DNA of 64,000 nucleotides from Marinobacter sediminicola. GTDB taxonomy: Bacteria; Pseudomonadota; Gammaproteobacteria; Pseudomonadales; Oleiphilaceae. Both the position numbers and the translations under genes were made by a program. The notes beneath the pieces were generated by a model, which did not search any database, was not told the origin of the DNA, and worked only from the letters and a program-made list of their open reading frames with translations. The stretch spans positions 248,001-312,000 of the forward strand of contig NZ_JAVIXR010000004.1 of assembly GCF_031157525.1 (NCBI RefSeq), read 5' to 3'. Each line of letters opens with the position of its first letter. Position 1 is the first letter of the stretch. This document shows, in pieces, positions 44,527-54,000 of this stretch.

Positions 44527-46569
44527 CTAGAACCTCAACTCCAGCCCCGCATACCATGTGCGTCCTGAGGCAGGTTCATAGTAGCGATCGTTGCTGGCGT
44601 TTATACGAACATTGGCGAAATGGTCTCTGTCCGTCAGGTTTCGAACTCCCGCAAAACCCTTGAGGAGAAGATTCCTTCCTATGTAAAACGTATCTCCGCC
44701 ACGTATGTTGGCCATCCAATAGTCGTCGACTTTCACATTGTTCGCATCATCTGCAAACATACTTCCGACATAGCGGGTTTCCAGCGTAGCAAAGGTGCCA
44801 CCCAAGCCCTGCCACTGTAGTCGGTTGGACCAGAGTTGTTCTGGTAAACCGGGCAGCCGGTTACCATCATAATTGTTGCCACCTGAGCTGTACTCATCAA
44901 ATGTGTAGTCCGCCAAGGTGAGGGCAGTTTCAAACCGCCAACTTTGGTTAAGCAGCCAGCCCGCAGTGGCTTCTATGCCTTTTCTCGTTGTGTCTCCGGC
45001 ATTGCGGTAGAAGGTTCTGTCATCAGGCCCGGGTAGCTGGTAGGGAATTAGCTCATCGCGAACATCCACCCAAAACAGTGTGAGGTCGTAATCCATTCCG
45101 TAATCAAAGGCACCCCGAAGTCCCAGTTCATGGTTGAGGGATTTTTGTGGTTGAGTATCAGGGTTTAGCCCGCCTACGCCGGATGGATTGGCAAATTCCG
45201 AGAAGGTTGGGGTCTCAAAGACGGTACTGATATTGGTGAAAAATTGGTGGTTAGGCAGGTAGCGATAGCTCAACCCTGCAGAGCCACTCCATTCCCTGAA
45301 GGTGCGACCCCCACTTTGGTCTCCATCCGCAAGAAATTCATCGGAAACGTCCATCTGGATTCGGTCGAATCGACCGCCAATGGATAAAATCAGCTGGTCC
45401 GTTAAGTTCAAGTCGCCCTGAGCAAAGGTGCTTAAGGATGTGGCAGTTTGAAGCTCATCAGCGGTTAGTCCCTGTAAATCACCATCGAAACTCATTTGTG
45501 TTCGAATGCGGTCGTCCCGTTGTTCCCGAGCTTCCACTCCCGCTACATATCGAAATGGTAACCCTGCAACCTTGAATGACTGGCGATAGTCTGTGCTCGC
45601 CCCGAAGTAGTCTCTGTTGTAGTCAATACGGCTGGGGCCAGGAAAAGGAAGCTGCTGTTCGAAGTTGCGTCGCAGATAATAAATCTTCCCACGCAGCTCC
45701 CCTGCACCCGCTGAGAGATCCTGATACTGCAGGCCAATTACTTGCTGGTCTACGGTTTGCCCTGTGTCATATTCTTCGGTGAAACGTCCAGCTTGAGTTC
45801 TGTCTTCAGCGACCTGTTCTGCGGTGAGGGCTCCCGGATCTTGTGAGCGTGGGTTATCAAGCAAGTTGATGATGGCGGTAATCGAACGCTCGCTGTCCAT
45901 TTGCCAGCGTAGTTTGGAATTGAACAGGTATTTTTCGACTTCTGCCTGATCGCGGTAGCCTTCGTAGTTCAAGGCCGAGAGGTTCACATTGTGTGACCAG
46001 TTGCCATTGCTGCCACTGTTGCTGAGGGAAAGTTTGCCGAAGCTGTTGCTTCCACCCGTAGCTCGAACCGAGGTCTGATCCGGGTTACTTTGCCCGTCTG
46101 CCGTGGCCACACTGATAACACCACCTGCAGCATTTCCGTACAAAACCGAAGCTGGGCCTCGAATAACCTCTATGCGCTCAGCGCTGTCCAGATCGATAGC
46201 GTCTAACTGTGCCTGCCCGTCAGGCAAGGTGTAGGGAATCCCATCTACTACAATCATTACACCCCGAACGCCAAAAGGTGCGCGGGAACCAAAGCCCCGT
46301 ATTGCTACTCGCTCTCCCTGAGCATAGTTTTCCTGATTCTGCAGATAAATACCTGGCACCTGACTCAAGGTTTCATCGAGTTTCAACATGGGTTGGCCAT
46401 TTTTAATGGCTTCAGGCCTTATAACCGACATGGATACGGGCGTTTCGTATAGCTCTCGCTCTAATACAGGTGCTGTAACGGTTATGACTGCACTGGTTTC
46501 GGCATGAGCCGTAAAGGAGATGACTGTAAGCCCAATCAGGCAGACGATGGCTGAGTTATTGTTTTTCAT
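44527..46569 (-). CDS. TonB-dependent receptor resembling PqqU/YncD
   Basis: 680 residues: signal peptide (to about residue 23), plug domain from about 28 to 160, 22-strand barrel, and a C-terminal aromatic (GLELRF). It resembles E. coli YncD (PqqU, PQQ receptor) as I recall it: LQNQENYAQ then IRGFGSR, VDGIP-T-PDGQ, a late NRLPGLPEQL and ADDANN region, and RINASNDRYYEPASGRTW at the end. Siderophore or cobalamin receptors of this size differ in these places. Location at the edge of a PQQ synthesis and PQQ-dehydrogenase region supports cofactor uptake, but ligand assignment is inferred. Confidence 0.8.
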   Translation of the reverse strand: MKNNNSAIVCLIGLTVISFTAHAETSAVITVTAPVLERELYETPVSMSVIRPEAIKNGQPMLKLDETLSQVPGIYLQNQENYAQGERVAIRGFGSRAPFGVRGVMIVVDGIPYTLPDGQAQLDAIDLDSAERIEVIRGPASVLYGNAAGGVISVATADGQSNPDQTSVRATGGSNSFGKLSLSNSGSNGNWSHNVNLSALNYEGYRDQAEVEKYLFNSKLRWQMDSERSITAIINLLDNPRSQDPGALTAEQVAEDRTQAGRFTEEYDTGQTVDQQVIGLQYQDLSAGAGELRGKIYYLRRNFEQQLPFPGPSRIDYNRDYFGASTDYRQSFKVAGLPFRYVAGVEAREQRDDRIRTQMSFDGDLQGLTADELQTATSLSTFAQGDLNLTDQLILSIGGRFDRIQMDVSDEFLADGDQSGGRTFREWSGSAGLSYRYLPNHQFFTNISTVFETPTFSEFANPSGVGGLNPDTQPQKSLNHELGLRGAFDYGMDYDLTLFWVDVRDELIPYQLPGPDDRTFYRNAGDTTRKGIEATAGWLLNQSWRFETALTLADYTFDEYSSGGNNYDGNRLPGLPEQLWSNRLQWQGLGGTFATLETRYVGSMFADDANNVKVDDYWMANIRGGDTFYIGRNLLLKGFAGVRNLTDRDHFANVRINASNDRYYEPASGRTWYAGLELRF

Positions 46570-46866
46570 TACGCTGGCCTCAAGGAGTCGTTAACCCGCA
46601 TCAACTGATGTAGTAGTGCTGGAATGCAGTCTTTCAGTGATCACCCTTCGACCTCAATGGGTCTTTCTGGTTGCAAGTCGTCGAAAAAACGCGACCAAAG
46701 AAGTACAGCCAAAGTAGGTCTTAGTCCCAAAGTTCTGTTTGCCTTGCCTTCTAAATGAGCACTAAATCAGAGCCCTTGGCTGATTTCTCATATTTCCCCG
46801 ATGCCGCAGCATGAGGTTGCACCTGCTAACCAATCGTGCAGGAAATTCAAATGGACTGGGGGATTT

Positions 46867-47967
46867 ATGAACAATAACAACTTGAAAAAGTCAGTCATGG
46901 TTTTGGCAATTACGTCTGCTCTGGGCACCTGCATGGGGGCCAGTGCTTCAGTTGAGTTGTATAACGAAGATGGTACGTCCTTTTCTGTAGATGGCTACTT
47001 CAACGCATTTTACGTAACCCGTGAGGATGAAGTTCCAGACACACGGGACACCCGAATCAAAATGGGCTTCCTGCCAAATACTATTGGTTTTAACTTCAGC
47101 AAAGAGGTGGGCGACCTGGTGTTGGGTGGTCGATCGTCATTCTGGACCAGCATCAACGATAGCCTTGATTCACCAACCGATACAGCGATCGATGTTCGCC
47201 AATTTTACGCGACGGTGGATGGCATATTTGGCCAAGTGCTGATTGGTAAAGATTTCGGCCTTTTCGCTCGTTCGAATATCTTCCTTGATGAAATCCTGAT
47301 GGGTTTTGGCTCTCCGGGAGCCGCAGGTGGCGTGTCCTTTGGCAATATTCGTGCAGGCTACCCGTACCCAACGCCTTCAGCCCAGATAACTTATCGCTCG
47401 CCAGACTTCAATGGACTGCAGGTTGCCGTCGGTGCTCTAGACCCAGCTGACACGGTAACTGGAGCAGGTGATGAGAACTCAGCACCCCGGATGGAATCAG
47501 AGATTACCTATAAGATTGATCTCGATGGTGTAGTGGTCACTGGTTGGCTGAATGGTCGGTATCAGTCGTCAACCAACGGAACCACCACTATTGATAGTTC
47601 CGGCGTGGGGTATGGCATTAAAGGCTCTGTCGCCGGATTTACATTTTCTGCATCGGGTTTCGATTCGAAAGGTAATAGCCCGGTACTGGTGGTAAATGAA
47701 GCATTAACGGAAGAAAGCGCCGACGGCTATTTAGTTCAGGCGTCCTATGCGTTCGGCCCGAATAAGGTAGTGTTGTCCCATGGAAAAACTGACGCAGAAA
47801 TTCTGGATTTGAAAACTGAAAGCAACACGTTTGGCTTCTTCCACGACGTGAACAGCAACTTCAAGTTGGTGGCTGAGTACAACATGTACAGGGACAAAAA
47901 CCGGACATCCAGCATAGTCAGCACTGAGACAGACACGATCGCACTTGGCGCTATCGTCAATTTTTAA
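46867..47967 (+). CDS. Gram-negative porin
   Basis: 366 residues from the ATG followed by a signal peptide (MNNNNLKKSVMVLAITSALG to SAS). The rest is alternating beta strands and ends in aromatic Phe (LGAIVNF), as in trimeric general porins: DGYFNAFYVTREDE, GFNFSKEVGDLVLGG, GQVLIGKDFGLFARSN and SYAFGPNKVVLSHGK. Divergent from the TonB receptor; a 297-bp region between them (46570-46866) carries no other gene. Confidence 0.87.
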   Translation: MNNNNLKKSVMVLAITSALGTCMGASASVELYNEDGTSFSVDGYFNAFYVTREDEVPDTRDTRIKMGFLPNTIGFNFSKEVGDLVLGGRSSFWTSINDSLDSPTDTAIDVRQFYATVDGIFGQVLIGKDFGLFARSNIFLDEILMGFGSPGAAGGVSFGNIRAGYPYPTPSAQITYRSPDFNGLQVAVGALDPADTVTGAGDENSAPRMESEITYKIDLDGVVVTGWLNGRYQSSTNGTTTIDSSGVGYGIKGSVAGFTFSASGFDSKGNSPVLVVNEALTEESADGYLVQASYAFGPNKVVLSHGKTDAEILDLKTESNTFGFFHDVNSNFKLVAEYNMYRDKNRTSSIVSTETDTIALGAIVNF

Positions 47968-48206
47968 GTGTGCTGATTCAGATTGAGATAACGGGTGGTG
48001 AAACAGCGCGTGTGCCGCCCGATTATCAAGGCTGCTAATACCAAAGTACTGCCTTTTGTCCATGCCCGGCCGCCGAATCTTGGGGGATTCAGAGTAAAGC
48101 TATATTAAACATAAGGTTATAGTGAATGCTGTAAGCCAATCAAAAGCACTGAAGTCGCATTGGCGCGTTACCTGGATTCCGTAAAATTAACGCATAGCTA
48201 TTTCCC

Positions 48207-49376
48207 GTGGAATCACCCCCTATGACGTCAGTATCAATCCTGCCTGCGGTGCAAGTTGCAAGCTCCGGTATCCGAGCCCCGGGCTCAGCCGCTAGGGATC
48301 TAGCGAGCCAACTGCTACACGAACACTTGGGCCATGTGTTGTTCTTTTGCTCTGCGGAGTATGACCTTAACCAACTCGGCCTGGCTCTTGAGCGAGAGTT
48401 TGCAGGCGTTGGGCTTTCAGGATGTACGTCAGCAGGTGAGATCACCCCTCAGGGATATGACCGGGGCTGCATCACAGCCATCGGCTTTGATCGCCGATAT
48501 TTTGCGATTGAGAGTGCACTGATCGGGGAAATGGATCGATTTACCTTGAGGGATGCCCAGAGTGTCGTTGATGACCTGCTTTCTGGATGCCGGGACGCGA
48601 AGCTTGCCCCAATAAAGGGAAACACCTTTGCACTAACGCTCCTGGATGGGCTCTCAAGCCGTGAGGAGTTGGTGCTGGCAGCCTTGAACTCAGTGCTTGG
48701 CAGCATTCCTCAATTTGGCGGCTCAGCGGGTGATGATGAACACCTCGCAGACACCTATGTGTTCCACCAAGGGCGCTTTCATGCCGGAGCTGCAACCGTT
48801 TTGTTGATTAATACGCCTTTGAATTTTCGGGTGTTTACTACCCATCACTTGGTTGAAGGCAACGAAAAGCTTGTTGTAACCCATGCGAGTGCAGATACCC
48901 GCACTGTATACGAACTCAACGCCGAGCCCGCCGCAGAAGCTTATGCCCGTGCGGTTGGAGTATCAGTCGAGGCGTTGAGCCGGGAGGTTTTTGCACTACA
49001 GCCTTTGGGAGTAAAGATTGGCAGTAATTACTTTGTTCGCTCAATCCAACGGGTTAACCCCGATAAAAGTCTGACCTTCTATTGCGCGGTGGAAACGGGA
49101 ATAGTGATGACGGCCATGGGGCAAGGCTCGCTGCTTGGAGCCGTGCGGGATCAGTTAGAAGACTCCGAGCGTGTTGTCGGTAAACCCTTGGTGACTATCG
49201 GGTGTGATTGTTTTTTGCGCAGATTGGAAGCAGAGCTGACTGGTGAGTCAGAGGCAGTTTCAGGCTTTTTACGCCGCCATAACGTGGTTGGATTTAACAC
49301 CTACGGCGAGCAGTACAACGGAATGCACATCAACCAGACATTTACGGGGGTGGTCATTGGTCAACCCGATAGCTAG
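48207..49376 (+). CDS. nosP: FIST-domain sensor NosP
   Basis: 389 residues from a GTG, or 384 from the ATG at 48222; neither start has a clear ribosome site. FIST_N and FIST_C domains are recognised from GLSGCTSAGEITPQGYDRG, IPQFGGSAGDDEHL and a C-terminal GFNTYGEQYNGMHINQTFTG. In Pseudomonas aeruginosa the PA1975 FIST protein (NosP) is a heme-based NO sensor encoded with the hybrid kinase NahK (PA1976); the same order occurs here. Overlap with the kinase frame supports cotranslation. Confidence 0.82.
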   Translation: MESPPMTSVSILPAVQVASSGIRAPGSAARDLASQLLHEHLGHVLFFCSAEYDLNQLGLALEREFAGVGLSGCTSAGEITPQGYDRGCITAIGFDRRYFAIESALIGEMDRFTLRDAQSVVDDLLSGCRDAKLAPIKGNTFALTLLDGLSSREELVLAALNSVLGSIPQFGGSAGDDEHLADTYVFHQGRFHAGAATVLLINTPLNFRVFTTHHLVEGNEKLVVTHASADTRTVYELNAEPAAEAYARAVGVSVEALSREVFALQPLGVKIGSNYFVRSIQRVNPDKSLTFYCAVETGIVMTAMGQGSLLGAVRDQLEDSERVVGKPLVTIGCDCFLRRLEAELTGESEAVSGFLRRHNVVGFNTYGEQYNGMHINQTFTGVVIGQPDS

Positions 49377-51615
49377 TGCCAACGAACACCGGTTTGGCGA
49401 CTCAAACAAGAGCAACCTTATAGCGGCTGAAACTCTGCAACAACGAGTTGCCCGCTTAGAAACGGAAAATGAGCGTTTGCGAAAAATTCGGGACGCGTTG
49501 ATCGTTCGGGTGGAATCGGGATCTGTATACAAGCCTGAACCCTACGCGGCGTTTGAGCATTCTGTGGTGCTGGCGGAACAGGTGCGTGAACGTACCGAAG
49601 CCCTGAGTCGTGCCCGCGAAGAGGCGGAAACCACTCGTCAGCGCCTGAGTGATGCCATAGAGAGTATTGCCGATGGCTTTGTGCTTTTTGATCATGACCA
49701 CCGTTTGATCCAAAGCAACAGCCGTTTTCGAAGTTATTGGCGTCAGGCAGGAGTGGCCATGCCTTCGCCCGGCACCCATATCAATGATGTTCGCGCACTT
49801 GCCATGAATTCCGGAATGATCCTCGAGGAACATAGTGAGCCAGGCTCTGAGGGTGAGGTGTTTTTGCTCAGCAATGAGCGCTGGGTACAAATGACCGAAC
49901 GTCCCACCCGTGAGGGCGGCTTGGTTGTACTTTATTCGGACATTACCGACGTGAAGAACAGCGAAATGGCGCGCCGCCTGAGTGCACTGGAGGAAAGCGA
50001 GCGCTGGATTCGGGTTGTGACCGACCATGTGCCGGCACTCATCGCCTATGTGGGGGCAGACAAGAGCATTCAGTTTTGCAACCAGGTTTATGCCGCTTGG
50101 TACGGGCGCGCTGGCGAATCGCCTTTGGGGAAACTCTTAAGCGATATCCATCATCCGGAGCTGTATGAGCGGTTGCAACCGTACATAGAAAGTGTGATGT
50201 CTGGAAACAGTGTCACTTTTGAGTTTGAAGAGTTCGGCGAGCAGGGCCAAGAACGTTATATGCTTCGCTCATACGTGCCTAATTTTGGCGAGCAAGGTGA
50301 GATTGTCGGCTTTTTTGTTCTCATCAGGGATATAAGCGATCGACGGAAAGCTGCCGAGGCCCTTGAGCGGGCTTATGATGAACTGGAATGTCGGGTAACA
50401 GAACGCACCTTGGCGCTGACAGACGTAAACACCCAGTTACGCCAAGAGATTGCTGAGCGCAATGCAGCAGAAGCGCGTTTGCGGGATGCGAAACTGGAGG
50501 CTGAACGTGCCAACCTTTCCAAGACAAAGTTTCTGGCTGCGGTCAGCCACGATCTGTTACAGCCGCTGAATGCTGCAAGGCTATTCACCAGCGCTTTGCA
50601 GGCACACTCCTTCGGCCCAAGAGCTGAAGATCTGGTTCACTCGGTTAGTGCATCGCTGGATGATGTAGAGGGCTTGCTAGGCACCCTGGTCGACATATCA
50701 AAGCTGGACGCGGGAGTTATCAAGCCGGATGTGACTGCGTTTGATCTGCGGGATCTTCTCATTAATATCGCACGGGAATTTCGGCAGCTGGCGAATGCAG
50801 AGGGGCTGCAGTTCGACTTTGTGGGATGCTCCGCGATAGTTGATTCGGATTCCCAGTTATTGGCACGGATTCTTCGTAATTTTCTTACTAATGCGATCCG
50901 CTACACAGGCAAAGGCCGTGTGCTGCTCGGCTGTCGCCGGGAAGCCGGTTCTGTAGTGTTGCAGGTTTGGGATACAGGCCCGGGCATTCCGCAGAATAAG
51001 CTGGCTGAGATATTCCAGGAATTTAAACGTGTGCATCCAACGAATTCCCAGACGGATAAAGGGCTTGGGTTGGGCTTGGCGATAGTCGATAAGATTTCTC
51101 GAATACTGAACCATGAGGTCAGTGTGTCTTCGGTAGAAGGTAAGGGCTCCGTGTTCAGTGTTCGTGTACCTCTAGCCACGCACAAACCCAATCCAGCACT
51201 CGTGAAGCGGGACGCCATAACCCATATTGGTCAGGAGTTGGATGGATGCAGACTATGGGTTGTCGATAATGATTCTGCCATTTGCCACGGCATGAAGGTG
51301 GTGCTGGAAACCTGGGGTTGCGAGGTGATTACGGCAGTATCGATGGCAGATCTGAAGCGCCAACTGGACCCATCAGAAGAGCCAGTGGATGTAATACTGG
51401 CAGACTATCATTTGGATAACGATGAGAATGGTGTTGATACAGTGGCCGCTATCAACGGGAGCCGGTGCACGCCGGTGCCGGTTGTGATGATCACCGCTAA
51501 CTACACCAATGAACTGAAGCAGCATATCCGCGAGTTGGGTTATGTGTTGATGAATAAGCCCGTCAAGCCACTCAAGCTTCGCAGTGCTTTGAATCACATA
51601 CTCCGAAACGGCTGA
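49357..51615 (+). CDS. nahK: Hybrid histidine kinase NahK (ErcS'-like)
   Basis: 752 residues from a proposed TTG at 49357 with GGGGGTGG just upstream; the open frame extends inside nosP to 49243. Domains: a short coiled coil, PAS (about 100-200), PAS (about 220-335), coiled coil, HisKA with H398 in AAVSHDLLQPLNAARLF, HATPase (GLGLGLAIVDKIS) and a C-terminal receiver with D683 in ILADYHLD. In Pseudomonas this kinase is controlled by NosP and sits in the ethanol-oxidation gene group. The unusual start codon needs proof. Confidence 0.85.
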   Translation: MVNPIASANEHRFGDSNKSNLIAAETLQQRVARLETENERLRKIRDALIVRVESGSVYKPEPYAAFEHSVVLAEQVRERTEALSRAREEAETTRQRLSDAIESIADGFVLFDHDHRLIQSNSRFRSYWRQAGVAMPSPGTHINDVRALAMNSGMILEEHSEPGSEGEVFLLSNERWVQMTERPTREGGLVVLYSDITDVKNSEMARRLSALEESERWIRVVTDHVPALIAYVGADKSIQFCNQVYAAWYGRAGESPLGKLLSDIHHPELYERLQPYIESVMSGNSVTFEFEEFGEQGQERYMLRSYVPNFGEQGEIVGFFVLIRDISDRRKAAEALERAYDELECRVTERTLALTDVNTQLRQEIAERNAAEARLRDAKLEAERANLSKTKFLAAVSHDLLQPLNAARLFTSALQAHSFGPRAEDLVHSVSASLDDVEGLLGTLVDISKLDAGVIKPDVTAFDLRDLLINIAREFRQLANAEGLQFDFVGCSAIVDSDSQLLARILRNFLTNAIRYTGKGRVLLGCRREAGSVVLQVWDTGPGIPQNKLAEIFQEFKRVHPTNSQTDKGLGLGLAIVDKISRILNHEVSVSSVEGKGSVFSVRVPLATHKPNPALVKRDAITHIGQELDGCRLWVVDNDSAICHGMKVVLETWGCEVITAVSMADLKRQLDPSEEPVDVILADYHLDNDENGVDTVAAINGSRCTPVPVVMITANYTNELKQHIRELGYVLMNKPVKPLKLRSALNHILRNG

Positions 51616-51631
51616 GTTGTGAGGACAGCCA

Positions 51632-52312
51632 CTAGCGCTTCAGGTAGTGGCTGAAATCGACATCGCCTGCCGAAAGAATGGCCTGCACTCGGTTGTGAAC
51701 GCCGAGCTTTCTCAGTATTGCAGACACATGGGCTTTAACAGTGGTTTCGGCAATATTGAGGTTGTAGGCAATTTGCTTGTTGGATTCGCCTTTCGCCATA
51801 CGCTCCAGCACCAGTAGCTGGCGACGGGTGAGGGAATTCAGCATTTCGGCAGAAACCGGGTTGTCGTCACTTCGGCTGCGCCGGCTGTTGTTGCTTTCTT
51901 TACCTGTGCGAATGATATCTGACGGTAAATAGACATTCCCGTTGAGAATCTGTTGAATCGCTTTGGTCATCTCCTGCCGGGGCGAAGACTTGGTAATAAA
52001 GCCTACCGCGCCGTAAGTGATGGCCTGCAAAACCACCTGCTTATCTTCTTCTGCAGAGACAATAACCACTGGAATGGTTGGGGCTTCGTTTCGCAAAGTC
52101 ATTAACCCGTTCAGTCCGTTCATTCCTGGCATGTTCAAATCCAGAAGAATCAGGTCGAGATCATCGTTCTCGCGAGTCACTGAAAGGGCGCTGTCCAGAT
52201 CATCGGTTTGCAGAACCTCGCTACCTTCAACACCAGACACAATAACGCTGCTAATAGCCTCGCGGAAAAGAGGGTGGTCGTCAGCGATCAGAATTTTATA
52301 AGTCGGCTCCAT
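51632..52312 (-). CDS. erdR: LuxR-type response regulator ErdR-like
   Basis: 226 residues from [16 protein letters not shown]; the frame extends upstream to 52453, with other starts at 52408 and 52453. The receiver is canonical: acid pair D11 D12, phosphoacceptor D58 in [10 protein letters not shown], and FITKSS lysine. The LuxR HTH is [20 protein letters not shown]. It is strikingly like Pseudomonas ErdR, which activates ethanol oxidation and acetate utilisation genes. It converges with nahK (16-bp gap). Start uncertain because no strong ribosome site is seen. Confidence 0.84.
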   Translation of the reverse strand: MEPTYKILIADDHPLFREAISSVIVSGVEGSEVLQTDDLDSALSVTRENDDLDLILLDLNMPGMNGLNGLMTLRNEAPTIPVVIVSAEEDKQVVLQAITYGAVGFITKSSPRQEMTKAIQQILNGNVYLPSDIIRTGKESNNSRRSRSDDNPVSAEMLNSLTRRQLLVLERMAKGESNKQIAYNLNIAETTVKAHVSAILRKLGVHNRVQAILSAGDVDFSHYLKR

Positions 52313-52535
52313 TAACGTGCCTGCCCGTTGGTCGTCAGTGGCGGAAGTGGTTTCCGGATTATGATAACTGGTTTCATCTGCAAATACGGTGCTGGCTTGG
52401 TTAAGCATGGCGAGGCCCCTGATTTTTGTTGTAGTTGTGCCATTACACGCCACTGTCGCCAGGAGTTGAATGCGACTATTGCATCAAAAATTAGAGACTA
52501 AAGTACTATTTTTGACTTTTGTCAGGGCTGAATCT

Positions 52536-53069
52536 TCAAAATTCCGGCGGGACAGGGGTAATTACCTGTACTGGAAGATCAGAATTCTCCCAGGAATCTA
52601 TACCGTCTTTATACCAGTACAGGTTGGTGAATCCAGCCTGGTGTAGGCGACGTGTAGCGTTCCAGGAGAGCCAGCAGTCGGATTTGCACATCACCACAAC
52701 AGGGTGGTCCTGGTTGTTTGTCGTAAGCTTGAGTGCATTTTTAACAAGATAGTCCTGCCAGGGTTGGTTTAGCTCGCCGCGCCCGGTATTGGGCAGCCAG
52801 AAGGCGCCGGGCACCGAGGTATGAGGCTTTGTCTCAATGAATAACGATGCTCTGTATTCAGAGTTGATTACGTCAATGACTACGGGGCGAGGGCTTGTTT
52901 GCAGTAGCGCCTGAAGCTCTCTCGTCGTGACTGTTTCGGCGCCTGGAACAGTGTCAGGCGTGGGGCTTCGGTAACGGTCGATCCGATAGCCATCCGAAGA
53001 AAAAAGAGAGGTGGATGCCAGCACAGGCAGGGCAAAAACAAGCATGAGTAAACACAGAGCTTTCATCAT
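52536..53069 (-). CDS. PQQ-dependent catabolism-associated CXXCW motif (rhodanese-like) protein
   Basis: 177 residues with a signal peptide (MMKALCLLMLVFALPVLAST). The rhodanese-like domain includes RPVVIDVINSEYRASL, SVPGAFWLPNTGRG, and the active-loop MCKSDCWLSWNATRRLHQAG, which carries the two Cys and Trp that give this family its name. The family is found with quinoprotein dehydrogenase genes in many proteobacteria; its role, perhaps sulfur or redox handling in the periplasm, is not established. Confidence 0.88.
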   Translation of the reverse strand: MMKALCLLMLVFALPVLASTSLFSSDGYRIDRYRSPTPDTVPGAETVTTRELQALLQTSPRPVVIDVINSEYRASLFIETKPHTSVPGAFWLPNTGRGELNQPWQDYLVKNALKLTTNNQDHPVVVMCKSDCWLSWNATRRLHQAGFTNLYWYKDGIDSWENSDLPVQVITPVPPEF

Positions 53070-53154
53070 GGTGTTCCAGTAGCTTCATGAAGTGTAACAA
53101 CCAAACTACGTGAGCCTCAAAAGTGGGTAAATATTCGAAAAGTCGTAAAAGAGC

Positions 53155-53176
53155 AGTACTAAGTAGACAGTACTAA
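53155..53176. promoter_or_regulatory. Direct repeat AGTACTAA x2 upstream of the second LuxR regulator
   Basis: AGTACTAA at 53155-53162 and again at 53169-53176, 14 bp apart, about 95 bp before the downstream start codon. The same core recurs in other intergenic spaces of the PQQ region. Confidence 0.45.
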
Positions 53177-53270
53177 AGAACCATTTAGCCAGAATGGGAG
53201 CGGGGTAGGATAAATGCATCTTTTCTTTAGCCGGGCCTTAATCAGGCCGGGCGTTCTGAGGTAATGCACC

Positions 53271-53954
53271 ATGAAGGTCGTACTTGCAGATGGTCAACGG
53301 TTAGTAAGGGATGCAACAGCCTGCCTGCTCAGGAGTACCATGCCGGGCATTATTGTTATGACTGCGGATAGTGGCGCGCAAGCAGTCAATGAGTACGCTG
53401 ATCATGCTCCGGATGTTCTTATTACGGAGACATTGCTTCCCGACTATTCCGGGCTGGAGCTCTGCAGGCGCATCCGCCAGAGATGGCGCAGAGCCAACGT
53501 TCTGTTTTTATCCTCCATGGACGACGCAGGCCTTGTTAAGCAAGCGCTTGGGCTCGGGGCCCAAGGCTACATATCGAAAAACTGCAGCTCTACGGAACTA
53601 ACAAGAGCCATTGAAAAAGCTGCGGGTGGGGAAGTGTACCTTGAACATGATTTGGCCACCCAGATGGCCATGGTGCAGTCGGGACGTAACTGTCTTAAAA
53701 ACACTGTTGGTAATAGATTAACTGAGATGACACAACGCGAACTGGAGGTACTGATTCTTACTGCGCGCGGGGTGTCCAATAAAACCATTGCCGAGCGCTT
53801 GAATATCAGTGTGAAGACCGTTGCCAACCACCTGTCTGTACTCAAAAACAAGCTGGAAATTTCATCCTCGCTTGGTCTGTTACACTTTGCCGTGGATTCC
53901 GGGCTGGTCCAGTTTGGAGCTGCGGGCAGCGAAAGCCCTGCCTGTTTTAACTGA
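53271..53954 (+). CDS. LuxR family regulator with degenerate receiver
   Basis: 227 residues. The C-terminal HTH is intact (LTEMTQRELEVLILTARGVS, then IAERLNISVKTVANHL). The receiver departs from the norm: the acid pair is D7-G8 instead of D-D, and the phosphoacceptor position reads ITETLLPD, with Glu53 (codon 53427-53429) where Asp is expected; Lys in YISKN is kept. Glu at this site often mimics the phosphorylated state, so the protein may be constitutively active or respond otherwise. It could correspond to a Pseudomonas ErbR/EraR-like regulator of exaA. GAGGT eight bases upstream of the ATG. Confidence 0.85.
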   Translation: MKVVLADGQRLVRDATACLLRSTMPGIIVMTADSGAQAVNEYADHAPDVLITETLLPDYSGLELCRRIRQRWRRANVLFLSSMDDAGLVKQALGLGAQGYISKNCSSTELTRAIEKAAGGEVYLEHDLATQMAMVQSGRNCLKNTVGNRLTEMTQRELEVLILTARGVSNKTIAERLNISVKTVANHLSVLKNKLEISSSLGLLHFAVDSGLVQFGAAGSESPACFN

Positions 53955-54000
53955 TTCCTGCAGGGCATTCTTTCCCTTTACGCATAAAGCACAATCAAAT

